Shown here: positions 6,474-14,265 of the stretch, in pieces
How positions within the stretch are numbered: position 1 is the first letter of the stretch
How the letters are laid out: every line of letters begins with the position of its first letter
Notes under the pieces: model-generated
The model's database searches: none
Told to the model about the DNA's origin: nothing
What the model saw: only the letters and a program-made list of their open reading frames with translations
Program-made: the position numbers and the translations under genes
Source of the DNA: CAZCBJ01 sp964496705
GTDB lineage: Bacteria > Chloroflexota > Anaerolineae > Anaerolineales > Anaerolineaceae
Assembly (NCBI GenBank): GCA_964496705.1
Contig: CAZCBJ010000012.1
Coordinates: forward strand, 1 to 37,363
DNA length: 37,363 nucleotides
Reading direction: 5' to 3'

Positions 6474-7973
6474 ATGCCACCCAATTACACAAAAACCTTA
6501 AACTGCTTCTTTGACCGTCTCCTCAGAGTCTTTATTCCTTTCCTATCAACGGCTTTGTTGATTGGGGGTCTGGCTGCCTGCCAATCCGGGTTTTCGACAA
6601 CCGAGCCCGTCAGAGCGACAACATTACCCACATCTACACCAATCGCCAGTCGTACACCTGAAGCAACTCTCACACCCTTACCTTCTCCAATACCCATCGC
6701 CACACAGTTGCCACACCTTCAGGTGAACGCGCAAGATTTACAGGATGTGATCATCACTTTTTGGCATCCCTGGAACGGAGAAACCGCAAAACGTCTTGAC
6801 CAGATCGTCGACGAATTCAATCAGGTGAATGTTTGGGGCATTCATGTAAAAGCCAGAGGATTCTCGAGTCAGACCGTTTTGTATAAACAATTGCGGAACG
6901 AGTCTCCGGATAGTCCAGTTCCAGATCTGGTTGCCGCTCCATTGGATCACCTGTTGAATCTTCATCAACAGCATCCCCTGGTCAATTTAAACAGTTACGT
7001 TGCCAGCCAACAATGGGGGATGCCCGCCAAGGACACAGAAGATTTTTTCTTGAATATCTGGGCTCAGGATGATGTAAATGGTTACCGCTACGGCGTGCCT
7101 GCTCAGCGCGAAATATATCTTCTCTTCTATAATCAGACCTGGGCTCAAGAATTGGGTTTTACAACCCCTCCTCTTTCAACGACGCAATTCCAAGAGCAGA
7201 CATGCGCTGCAATGCAGGCGAATCTTCGAACACAGAGAATGGGAAAAATAGGCACAGGAGGTTGGCTGGTTGATTATGACCCCGTGGTTATGCTGAGTTG
7301 GCTGTCCGCCTTCGCCACAGAAGAGGCTTCCAAAAACCAGAGCCAAGGATTGATCTACAACACTCCTGCTTCCGCCACCTCACTGGAATATATGGACAAT
7401 CTATATCAAAAAGGTTGTTTTTGGCTCGGAAAAAACACTTCGCCCTATGAGTATTTTTCCAACCGCCAGGCTCTCATGATTTCCAGCAACCTATCCGGTA
7501 TTTCTACTCTAACGGATCTACTCAAACACAATAAAAATAACGACCAATGGAAAGCCATTGCCTACCCCTCTGTAGATGAAAAAGGTTTGGCTTTTATGGA
7601 CGGTCCATCTTATGCCGTGCTATACAGCAGCCCGGAGCAGCAAATGGCATCCTGGCTATTCATTCGATGGCTGGTGATAGCCCGCCATCAAGCTCGCCTG
7701 GTGGAAAGCAATTTATCACTGCCGGTAACCCAATCCGCTTTGGATAATTTACAGGCATTGGCTCAAAAGTATCCGCAATGGGCTCAAGCGGCCGCCCTGC
7801 TCCCGACAGCACAATCGCTGCCCGCAAATGTAGCCTGGAAAGCCGCCAGCCCGGTACTTTCCGATCTTGGCTGGCAGGTCTTTCATCAACCTCCAACCCC
7901 ATTTCCCCCTCCTTTACTACTACAGCAGGTGGACGAGACCATTAAGGACATCCAAGGTCATCACTCACCTTGA
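6474..7973 (+). CDS. extracellular solute-binding lipoprotein (ABC family 1, sugar-type)
   Basis: A 499-residue secreted protein. The N-terminus has Arg/Lys residues, a hydrophobic stretch and the lipobox LAAC with Cys36 as the probable lipidation site. A Thr/Pro/Ser-rich linker follows (about 40-80). Then comes a family 1 solute-binding domain beginning VIITFWHPWNGETAKRLDQI and including GYRYGVPAQREIYLLFYNQT and FMDGPSYAVLYSS. Such proteins capture sugars for ABC importers, but no permease or ATPase gene is nearby, so it is an orphan and the ligand is unknown. The ATG at 6474 is preferred over one at 6402 inside tpiA because it begins a normal lipoprotein signal. Its last 9 bases overlap the convergent gene. 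Confidence 0.82.
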   Translation: MPPNYTKTLNCFFDRLLRVFIPFLSTALLIGGLAACQSGFSTTEPVRATTLPTSTPIASRTPEATLTPLPSPIPIATQLPHLQVNAQDLQDVIITFWHPWNGETAKRLDQIVDEFNQVNVWGIHVKARGFSSQTVLYKQLRNESPDSPVPDLVAAPLDHLLNLHQQHPLVNLNSYVASQQWGMPAKDTEDFFLNIWAQDDVNGYRYGVPAQREIYLLFYNQTWAQELGFTTPPLSTTQFQEQTCAAMQANLRTQRMGKIGTGGWLVDYDPVVMLSWLSAFATEEASKNQSQGLIYNTPASATSLEYMDNLYQKGCFWLGKNTSPYEYFSNRQALMISSNLSGISTLTDLLKHNKNNDQWKAIAYPSVDEKGLAFMDGPSYAVLYSSPEQQMASWLFIRWLVIARHQARLVESNLSLPVTQSALDNLQALAQKYPQWAQAAALLPTAQSLPANVAWKAASPVLSDLGWQVFHQPPTPFPPPLLLQQVDETIKDIQGHHSP

Positions 7974-9398
7974 CAGGCGAGTAAATAGCATAGAAATATC
8001 ATCTTCGTAAATCAATTGCCATTCGGTCGTTTTGATTACACCCTGTATCAATTTCGGCTGATCAGATTTACTCAACATTAATAAATTTACTTGGTCCCCC
8101 GCCAGAGCCTCCTGCCAGCCTGGTTCTGCATTGGCGATGAGCAAATAACGTTGCCATTGCTCTGGAGGAAATTGTTCAAAGCGGGTGTACACCCATACCG
8201 GTCGCTCTGGCAGCGCATCCACCAGGTAACTCGAATACACCAGGTCTGCCCACAACGGACCCGATACTTCCGGATTCGATTTCAACCAACTAACTGCACC
8301 CAGAGGTGTATTATCAGAGAAAGACGGAGGAGCCTGCTGCCACCATCGCTGCCGCAATCCCGGGAGTAACGGCAAAGGTAATAAAATAAACAACAAGGCA
8401 AAAATAAGGTTCACCTTGGTCATCTCGAAACGAAAGCGAATCCATCTTTTTGGTTGGATGATTGATTGAAATAAACCTGCAGTGAGAAAAGACAGAATCG
8501 CGCTAAACCAAATCACATATCGGACGCCAATCAATGCCAGCCAACCGAAGCCAAGAAACAATAACCACTGCAACCAATTCAATCGTGTCTTTGAAAACCC
8601 AACGAAAAGAGGGAAAACCAGTAGCCACCCAAAAAAGAGATTCATTTGCCATCCGCTATTGGCAGGAGGACGCCACTCCACAGAAAACAACTGGCTCGAT
8701 GGATTTTGTACCAGGGAGAGCATGTCCGGCCACACCAGATGCCCGCGTGGATTGATCATTGAGGCAGCCAATCCCAAGCCTAACCAAAATAACAAAGCTT
8801 TCCTATCTCCGCGGCCAGCCAGAAGCGCGGCAGCACCCAAAAAATACAACAATATAAAAGAGCCGTGTAGATTCACCCACAAGGCGGCTGCCAATGGCAA
8901 ACCCCAAAGGAGTCTGGAATTGCCCTTTTGCCAGGCCCACAGCATCCACAATACCCAAACAAATAGTGGATAAGCAAACAATTGTGGACGCATAGCCCAA
9001 TTGCTCCCGCCGATTAACACAGCTAATAAAGTGAAAAGACTGGAAATAACCCTGCCGGCCTCATTTGCGCGACATAAGTACCATAAAACGACATAAAAAA
9101 ACGCCAGTAAAAGTCCACGCAACAACCCGGTGCCAGTTTCGCCACCTGCCTCTCGCACCGCCCAAAAAATGACCCCTGAAAGCCAATATTGATACACTGC
9201 TGGTTGACCAGACTGTGTATAACTCATAAATTCTATGGTCGGCAACCTGCCAGAATGCACGATTTCGTTGCCAAGCCGCACATACCAGCCATAATCATTC
9301 GGTTGGATTGGCATCAGAAAAGCCAACGCCATTACCACCATCAAAAACAGACTTAATGCCAAAAGATCCTGGCTGAGCGGCTTTGAAATTTGCTTCAC
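7965..9398 (-). CDS. polytopic membrane protein, GT-C glycosyltransferase-like
   Basis: A 477-residue membrane protein with about ten hydrophobic segments and a C-terminal soluble part from about residue 350. The first external loop reads QPNDYGWYVRLGNEIVHSGR followed by LPTIEFMSYTQSG. This resembles the Asp-containing loop (D.W..L..G..I...G.LP..D.FSYT) of uncharacterised bacterial GT-C-type proteins. No precise family or substrate can be given. Translation starts at GTG 9398, which lies 6 bases after a TATAAT and has no ribosome site, suggesting a leaderless mRNA. tRNA-Cys is 20 bases upstream on the same strand. The 3' end overlaps the solute-binding gene by 9 bases. Confidence 0.68.
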   Translation of the reverse strand: MKQISKPLSQDLLALSLFLMVVMALAFLMPIQPNDYGWYVRLGNEIVHSGRLPTIEFMSYTQSGQPAVYQYWLSGVIFWAVREAGGETGTGLLRGLLLAFFYVVLWYLCRANEAGRVISSLFTLLAVLIGGSNWAMRPQLFAYPLFVWVLWMLWAWQKGNSRLLWGLPLAAALWVNLHGSFILLYFLGAAALLAGRGDRKALLFWLGLGLAASMINPRGHLVWPDMLSLVQNPSSQLFSVEWRPPANSGWQMNLFFGWLLVFPLFVGFSKTRLNWLQWLLFLGFGWLALIGVRYVIWFSAILSFLTAGLFQSIIQPKRWIRFRFEMTKVNLIFALLFILLPLPLLPGLRQRWWQQAPPSFSDNTPLGAVSWLKSNPEVSGPLWADLVYSSYLVDALPERPVWVYTRFEQFPPEQWQRYLLIANAEPGWQEALAGDQVNLLMLSKSDQPKLIQGVIKTTEWQLIYEDDISMLFTRLSR

Positions 9399-9404
9399 AA
9401 ACTA

Positions 9405-9410
9405 ATTATA
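9405..9410 (-). promoter_or_regulatory. -10 box six bases before a GTG start
   Basis: TATAAT on the minus strand followed by TAGTTT and the GTG start codon at 9398. The spacing places transcription start on the start codon. The -35 position falls inside tRNA-Cys and has no match, so read-through from the tRNA promoter may also serve this gene. Confidence 0.45.
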
Positions 9411-9418
9411 GCCAAAAA

Positions 9419-9489
9419 AGGCGTCGACGGGATTTGAACCCGTGATCAGGGTTTTGCAGACCCTTGCCTTGCCACTTGGCCACGACGCC
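9419..9489 (-). tRNA. tRNA-Cys (GCA)
   Basis: A 71-nt cloverleaf: acceptor GGCGTCG/CGACGCC, anticodon loop CTGCAAA with anticodon GCA, T loop TTCAAAT, discriminator T as typical of bacterial tRNA-Cys. CCA is not encoded. It lies 13 bases after tRNA-Gly and probably shares its promoter. Confidence 0.95.
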
Positions 9490-9502
9490 GATGATGGTTC
9501 TG

Positions 9503-9575
9503 AGCGGGCGATGGGACTCGAACCCACGACCTTCTCCTTGGCAAGGAGACATTCTACCAACTGAACCACGCCCGC
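9503..9575 (-). tRNA. tRNA-Gly (GCC)
   Basis: A 73-nt cloverleaf: acceptor GCGGGCG/CGCCCGC, anticodon loop TTGCCAA with anticodon GCC in a CTCC...GGAG stem, T arm GTGGG-TTCGAGT-CCCAT, discriminator T. CCA is not encoded. First gene of a two-tRNA unit with tRNA-Cys. Confidence 0.95.
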
Positions 9576-9599
9576 AACTTTCTGACTATTACAATAGAG

Positions 9600-9628
9600 A
9601 TATTACCAAAAATTAAAACATTCGTCAA
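9600..9628 (-). promoter_or_regulatory. promoter of tRNA-Gly/tRNA-Cys
   Basis: TTGACG (9628-9623) and TAATAT (9605-9600) on the minus strand with a 17-bp spacer, about 25 bases before tRNA-Gly. Confidence 0.8.
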
Positions 9629-9685
9629 CCCTTACAGATGTAAACTTTATCCTTTTACGAACCCATAAACAGTTAACCGTATAAA

Positions 9686-9714
9686 TTGACGCCCTGCCCT
9701 GCTCATGATAAAAT
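9686..9714 (+). promoter_or_regulatory. promoter of tRNA-Lys
   Basis: TTGACG (9686-9691) and TAAAAT (9709-9714) with a 17-bp spacer, 13 bases before the mature tRNA 5' end. Confidence 0.82.
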
Positions 9715-9727
9715 ATCGTCCGCTGGC

Positions 9728-9799
9728 GGGCGTGTAGCTCAATGGTAGAGCAGTGGCCTTTTAAGCCATTGGTTCAGGGTTCGAGCCCCTGCACGCTCA
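9728..9799 (+). tRNA. tRNA-Lys (TTT)
   Basis: A 72-nt cloverleaf: acceptor GGGCGTG/CACGCTC with one G-T pair, D arm GCTC...GAGC, anticodon loop CTTTTAA with anticodon TTT, T arm CAGGG-TTCGAGC-CCCTG, discriminator A. CCA is not encoded. The next base begins the stop codon of the convergent GH31 gene. Confidence 0.95.
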
Positions 9800-12700
9800 C
9801 TACCTTCGAAAGTCAAACACCTTTGGTTGATCCACTGGCAGCTTGCCTGACTTGGCGATGACCAGGTTTTTACCTGCCATAAGCCATCCGCTTCGCATGG
9901 CGTCTAATTCGGATTGGCTGGAAACCATCGGGATTGAAACCCCATTCAAGATCACCTCCTTGATCAGGTCGGCATCTTCAAAGGCTAATTTGATTACGGT
10001 TTCCCGATTGGTTGCAGCACCGCTATAATTTCCGGACGCTGCAGCGATGGTGATGATTACACCATTACTTGTGGATTGCTGCGAAAGAACGGTTTCGCGC
10101 AATTCATCGGATTGGTAAGCAGTCGTTGCGCCATCATCTTCATAATACACAAATTGGCTGGGGACGTCATCAGCAAAAACAAAAATGACCAATTCATCGC
10201 GATTTGTGCCGTCGGCTCGTTTTCCAACAATGTTCATACTCTTCTCGTCGACATACATTTGGGGGATGATCGCCCCGGCGCGAGCAAACAACGGCAACCG
10301 GAATAGCCCGTCAGGATAAACAGAAAATGGGCCGATCCATTCGCCTTGACTGGTATAAAATTCCAGTGTGTGGTAATTGACCCAACGACCTGCTGGCAGG
10401 TAGACCCTTCGTTCGGCCTCTCCATTGGCCGCTACAACTGCAACCAGCAAATCGCGTCCGATCATTTTTTCATTGCCCATCTCCCGCACCGCCATGTCCT
10501 TCTGGAAATAATAAACCAAGGGCGGAAAGATCGGCTCGCCAAATCGATAAGCGCGGTGACTGAGAGAATACAGATAAGGGCTCAATTCGTAACGTGAGCG
10601 CAAATTCGCAAGGTTGCTGTCCAGGTCGCCGATGCGATCTGGTGCTGTTTCCTTGCAGTTGCATAGATTCTCTGCGTGCGCTCGAGCTGGTATATCAAAA
10701 GCCATCGAATTGGCAAACCACTGCGTATAAATTTCATTGATGTCTCCATCCGTTGATTCTCGTCTGAACCCACCGATATCCGAGCCAAAATAATCCATTC
10801 CTGACATGGACATGTGCATCTGGGCATTCAAGTGGGTGGCAAGGCTGCTCAGATTGGAACCGATATCTCCTGACCACATGCTGACCCCCAAACGCTGGCT
10901 GCCAGACGTTCCCGACCGTGAGAGGATCATTGGCCGCTGAGAATGTCTGTTGCGTTGATATCCCTCATAGATGCTCTTGCTCCATAAAAAGTTATACAGA
11001 TTATGGATGTCAACGTGCTTATTTCGCAGCTGTCCATCCTCGACGATCCCCGCATACCAAGATTCAGGGTCATACATTTCTGGCTCACCCAGATCGGTCC
11101 AATGGCCCATCACCCCCAGGTTGATCAACGGTTCCCGTTTCAGATCATGCCAGAAGACTCCTGCCTCCAGGTTGGACCAATCCATCATCCCTCCTTTTCC
11201 CCACCACGGGTTTGAATCCAAATAGGTGGCAGAACAGGATTCACATTGTTTTACGAGATACCCCTTGCTCTCCAATCGCCGAAACTCATCCAGACCCCGG
11301 CCAATATAGGATTCTTCGATGGTGATGATTCCCAGGCCTTGATTACTTTGCAGGTCAGCAATTTTTGCCCCGGGATTGGGGAATTTTACAAGATCCCAAC
11401 TTAAAGAACCCATTCGGGTATTGTCCGAACCGGATTGGATACCGCCAAACCACTGCAAGTCGAGCACAAACCCATCCACTGGGAATTTGTTTGCCCGCAG
11501 GGTGGTTAATTTTCCATCCAATTCCGCCCAATTATCATATCCATACTCGGAAATCCACATCCCAAACATCTTTTTGGGCGGGACCGGTGGCCTACCCGTC
11601 AGTTCCATATAATCTTTACGCAAATCCTGAAGATCTGGACCACTCATCAGGTAAAAACGTAGGCGCTCACCGCCCATGTCTACCTTCCATATTGAGCCGG
11701 TGAAGTCCCATCGTTGCCGGAATAAATTATCTGCAAAGAGCGCATAATTATCCAGCTCATTTCCGGCGAAATAAACAACTGGAAATTGTATATTTCCTAC
11801 GCCTCCGCCTAAAAATTCCACCATGGCATTTCCATACGGACCGCCGGGGTTTCTCACCCTTCCAATCCAATCACCATCAGCAGAACCGGGCGTAACAAAT
11901 TCCTGGCCCAGTCCATAGGCATGTAAATAACTTTCCGGCGTGAGGCTAATACCCTGGTTGCCGAAGCCCAGATTTTGAGGACATAGGGTGGTTAACATGA
12001 GATCAGGATCTCGGGTTATATCAGTCGCTGTCACACAAAGAGTCGCCGGGTTCACCTGGATGGTTAGGTCTGTGGTAACAAATGTGTAGATATCATCTAA
12101 TAACAATTTTTTAGGACCCGGATAATCGGTTTTAACCACCATGGGAGTGGTGTACATAGGGCTGCGCAGATCCATGAAATCCGCGGCGCTTGAATACTCA
12201 AAATGCAGTAAATCATCATCCAGAAATTCAAGAACCAACGCGATTTGACCAGTCTCAAATCGGAAACGCCCTGAGGGGTCACTGGATACCACAGCTTTTG
12301 ATCCTGTTTGGCTCTTGGTCAAGGGTTGAACACAGATTAATTTTTTGGGTGAACCGCTGAGATCAATCCATTCTCCCAGCAAAACATCTCTGCCTTGCAC
12401 CAGCACGCTGTGTTCCTCGTTCCTCGTGATCAGGTCCCATAAATTCACCTCAAAAGCGCATGTCCCATTCAGGCAGCGACCTTCAGCGTCCAGGTCTGGC
12501 CGGTATTGGTTGGCTTCGGTTTGAGCCACTTCAACACCATCCACCAGCACCCTCACACTGGCGTCTTTACTGGAGTCATCTAAACCCACAACCCAGCCGA
12601 AAGCCAGGCAGGCGGACTCAGTCGCCCGCGTTTCGACCCCATCATGCGATCCAATCAATTGTGTGGAAGTTGCTCCTCCTGAAACCGTACCTGGCTCATT

Positions 12701-12841
12701 TGCTTCTTCCTGCGTGGGTTGATTTGTTGAGACTGCTTGCGGAAGGTCAGTCAATTCTGCATTATTCCCGCCTCTTGTGCATGAAGATAACAAGAAAATG
12801 ATCGCCACCAAAATATAAAAATTTCTATAAGAAATGGACAT
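9800..12841 (-). CDS. glycoside hydrolase family 31 lipoprotein (alpha-glucosidase/alpha-xylosidase type)
   Basis: A 1013-residue surface lipoprotein: hydrophobic signal, lipobox LLSSC with Cys21, then a Ser/Thr/Glu-rich linker. Residues about 75-170 form a small module bounded by Cys (ESACLAFGWVVGLDDSSKDA to KKLIC), a style seen in many Chloroflexota secreted proteins. The GH31 catalytic barrel follows (about 420-760): DGFVLDLQWFGG near 456-467, nucleophile Asp583 in GHWTDLGEPEMY and acid/base candidate Asp659 in WSGDIG. A beta-sandwich C-terminus completes it. It should retain-cleave alpha-glycosides outside the cell; the exact sugar is unknown. GAGGAT is the ribosome site. An inverted repeat upstream (12881-12899) may be an operator. 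The stop directly abuts tRNA-Lys. Confidence 0.9.
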   Translation of the reverse strand: MSISYRNFYILVAIIFLLSSCTRGGNNAELTDLPQAVSTNQPTQEEANEPGTVSGGATSTQLIGSHDGVETRATESACLAFGWVVGLDDSSKDASVRVLVDGVEVAQTEANQYRPDLDAEGRCLNGTCAFEVNLWDLITRNEEHSVLVQGRDVLLGEWIDLSGSPKKLICVQPLTKSQTGSKAVVSSDPSGRFRFETGQIALVLEFLDDDLLHFEYSSAADFMDLRSPMYTTPMVVKTDYPGPKKLLLDDIYTFVTTDLTIQVNPATLCVTATDITRDPDLMLTTLCPQNLGFGNQGISLTPESYLHAYGLGQEFVTPGSADGDWIGRVRNPGGPYGNAMVEFLGGGVGNIQFPVVYFAGNELDNYALFADNLFRQRWDFTGSIWKVDMGGERLRFYLMSGPDLQDLRKDYMELTGRPPVPPKKMFGMWISEYGYDNWAELDGKLTTLRANKFPVDGFVLDLQWFGGIQSGSDNTRMGSLSWDLVKFPNPGAKIADLQSNQGLGIITIEESYIGRGLDEFRRLESKGYLVKQCESCSATYLDSNPWWGKGGMMDWSNLEAGVFWHDLKREPLINLGVMGHWTDLGEPEMYDPESWYAGIVEDGQLRNKHVDIHNLYNFLWSKSIYEGYQRNRHSQRPMILSRSGTSGSQRLGVSMWSGDIGSNLSSLATHLNAQMHMSMSGMDYFGSDIGGFRRESTDGDINEIYTQWFANSMAFDIPARAHAENLCNCKETAPDRIGDLDSNLANLRSRYELSPYLYSLSHRAYRFGEPIFPPLVYYFQKDMAVREMGNEKMIGRDLLVAVVAANGEAERRVYLPAGRWVNYHTLEFYTSQGEWIGPFSVYPDGLFRLPLFARAGAIIPQMYVDEKSMNIVGKRADGTNRDELVIFVFADDVPSQFVYYEDDGATTAYQSDELRETVLSQQSTSNGVIITIAAASGNYSGAATNRETVIKLAFEDADLIKEVILNGVSIPMVSSQSELDAMRSGWLMAGKNLVIAKSGKLPVDQPKVFDFRR

Positions 12842-12880
12842 GCAATCCTCGTCCGTTACACCAAACCAAAATAGATAAAT

Positions 12881-12899
12881 TCGAAATATATCATTTCGA
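12881..12899. promoter_or_regulatory. inverted repeat, candidate operator of the GH31 gene
   Basis: TCGAAAT (12881-12887) and ATTTCGA (12893-12899) are perfect inverted arms around a 5-base AT spacer, 40 bases upstream of the GH31 start. On the minus strand it lies just downstream of a TAAAAT-like -10 at about 12908-12903. The size suits a dimeric repressor. No regulator gene is adjacent, so this is only a candidate. Confidence 0.35.
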
Positions 12900-12929
12900 G
12901 AATTTTAAATAAATTACTTCTTGTAAATG

Positions 12930-13142
12930 TTACACCAACCCTATTACGAAGGCAAATAGCATTTTGAATGCTAACTGGCGCTCCCAGAAGATAAACTCAA
13001 GCAGTGTCGCTGACCCGGATGAGGGATGAAGGTTACCTGACACCATCTTGAGCGCGGTGGTTTTTCCTATCCTGTTCGGCCCCAAAAATCCAACCATTTC
13101 ACCTGATTCGATTGTGTGGCCTTGGCCAAACAGCCATTTATA
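12930..13142 (-). pseudogene. remnant of an ABC transporter ATPase gene (ABC-2/drug-export type)
   Basis: On the minus strand, between an in-frame TAG (13145-13143) and TAA (12932-12930), the frame reads IESGEMVGFLGPNRIGKTT, then ALKMVSGNLHPSSGSA. This is the Walker A region of an ABC ATPase (normally GPNGAGKTT) with the typical TLHPTSG continuation and a decayed LGFxPWERR segment (LLEFIFWERQLAF). Only about 70 of 250-330 residues survive; Q-loop, signature and Walker B are gone. Gly-Ala of the P-loop is replaced by Arg-Ile, so even this piece is degraded. It explains most of the 347-base stretch between the GH31 and iminopeptidase genes. Confidence 0.72.
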
Positions 13143-13188
13143 CTAACTCTATTGACCTGGTATTCGATGATCTATGGGGAAGAGAACC

Positions 13189-14181
13189 TTATTGTTTTTT
13201 TTGAGCGTTGTATACTGTCTGTGCAAACAATTTCTTAAAATCCTCTGTAGCCTGGACCAATCTAGAGGCGATGTTGACATCTCGAACCGAATGCCCAGCC
13301 AAGCCAACGATCTGCAGATCAAAAGACGGTACAGCAGTTTTTAATTCCCAGGCTGACCGTATTGGACAGACCATATCATATCGCCCCTGGATGATACGAG
13401 TGGGTATTTGTTTCAACGCAGGAGCCTGCCTGAGCAGCCAATCATCTTCAGGGAAAAAACATCCATTCATAAAATAATGGGCTTCGATCCTCGCCATCGC
13501 TAGCACCTTCTCCGCCTCTTCTTCTTTGTTGATCGCTTCCCAGTCCGGTTCAAGTCTTGAACAATGTGTCTCCCACCTGCACCAATGCCGAGCATAAGCC
13601 AGCCGAACGGAGGAGTCATTTAAGATAAGCCGCTGGTAATATGCATTCAGCATGTTCCCGCGTTCACCGGCTGGAATCGGAGCGAGAAAATCCGCCCAGC
13701 CATCCGGAAACACTTGAGATGCGCCATTCTGATACAGCCAATCATATTCACTTCTACGGCCCAGAAAGATTCCTCGCAAGATCAACCCCGTCACCCTGTT
13801 TGGATGACAAATAGCATAAGCCAGCGCAAGCGTGCTGCCCCAGGATCCCCCAACAACCAGCCATCGATCAATACCCAGCATACTGCGTATCCGCTCGATG
13901 TCATCGATTAAGTCCCAGGTGGTATTCTCATCCAGTTCAGCATTCGGCGTGGATTTACCGCAGCCGCGTTGATCAAACAGGATCACATGGTAAAACGCAG
14001 GATCGAAGAAACGCCGCGCCAACGGTGAAGTTCCTCCGCCAGGTCCGCCGTGCAAAAAAACTACCGGTTCTCCAATGGGATTGCCAGCTTCCTCAATATA
14101 CAAACGGTGAAGTCTGGAAACTTCCAGGAAATCCTGACGAAAAGATTCTATTTCAGGAAATAAGGGCGAATCCATCTGCAT
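13189..14181 (-). CDS. pip: proline iminopeptidase (alpha/beta hydrolase, S33)
   Basis: A 330-residue alpha/beta-hydrolase that removes N-terminal proline from peptides. It has the family oxyanion motif HGGPGGG (44-50), FDQRGCGKS (69-77), the nucleophile elbow GGSWGS with Ser113, Asp in GRYDMVCP and His in GLAGHSV near the C-terminus. Length and motifs match monomeric bacterial prolyl aminopeptidases. The ATG at 14181 is chosen for the GAGGTG site 6 bases before it; an upstream frame to 14364 runs into the gpsA region. A TATAAT on the minus strand at 14214-14209 is a plausible -10 box. It is divergent from gpsA across 84 bases. Confidence 0.92.
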   Translation of the reverse strand: MQMDSPLFPEIESFRQDFLEVSRLHRLYIEEAGNPIGEPVVFLHGGPGGGTSPLARRFFDPAFYHVILFDQRGCGKSTPNAELDENTTWDLIDDIERIRSMLGIDRWLVVGGSWGSTLALAYAICHPNRVTGLILRGIFLGRRSEYDWLYQNGASQVFPDGWADFLAPIPAGERGNMLNAYYQRLILNDSSVRLAYARHWCRWETHCSRLEPDWEAINKEEEAEKVLAMARIEAHYFMNGCFFPEDDWLLRQAPALKQIPTRIIQGRYDMVCPIRSAWELKTAVPSFDLQIVGLAGHSVRDVNIASRLVQATEDFKKLFAQTVYNAQKKQ

Positions 14182-14208
14182 GTGTTTCACCTCGAATGGA
14201 ATTGCCTG

Positions 14209-14214
14209 ATTATA
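14209..14214 (-). promoter_or_regulatory. -10 box of the proline iminopeptidase gene
   Basis: TATAAT on the minus strand, 27 bases before the start codon at 14181; no convincing -35. The same 84-base divergent gap contains two copies of TTCGAAAA (about 14235-14254). Confidence 0.4.
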
Positions 14215-14265
14215 CTCACAATCACTGGTAAAATTTCGAAAACTTTTTCGAAAACAAGTGAACTG

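Noticed and set aside
8482..8973. Open frame of 163 codons on the plus strand
   Set aside because: It is antisense to the GT-C-like membrane gene; its composition (rich in Asn, Lys, Pro) is what the complement of hydrophobic codons gives.
14233..14256. Two copies of TTCGAAAA in the pip-gpsA gap
   Set aside because: AT-rich 8-base repeat in a short divergent gap; not enough to call an operator.
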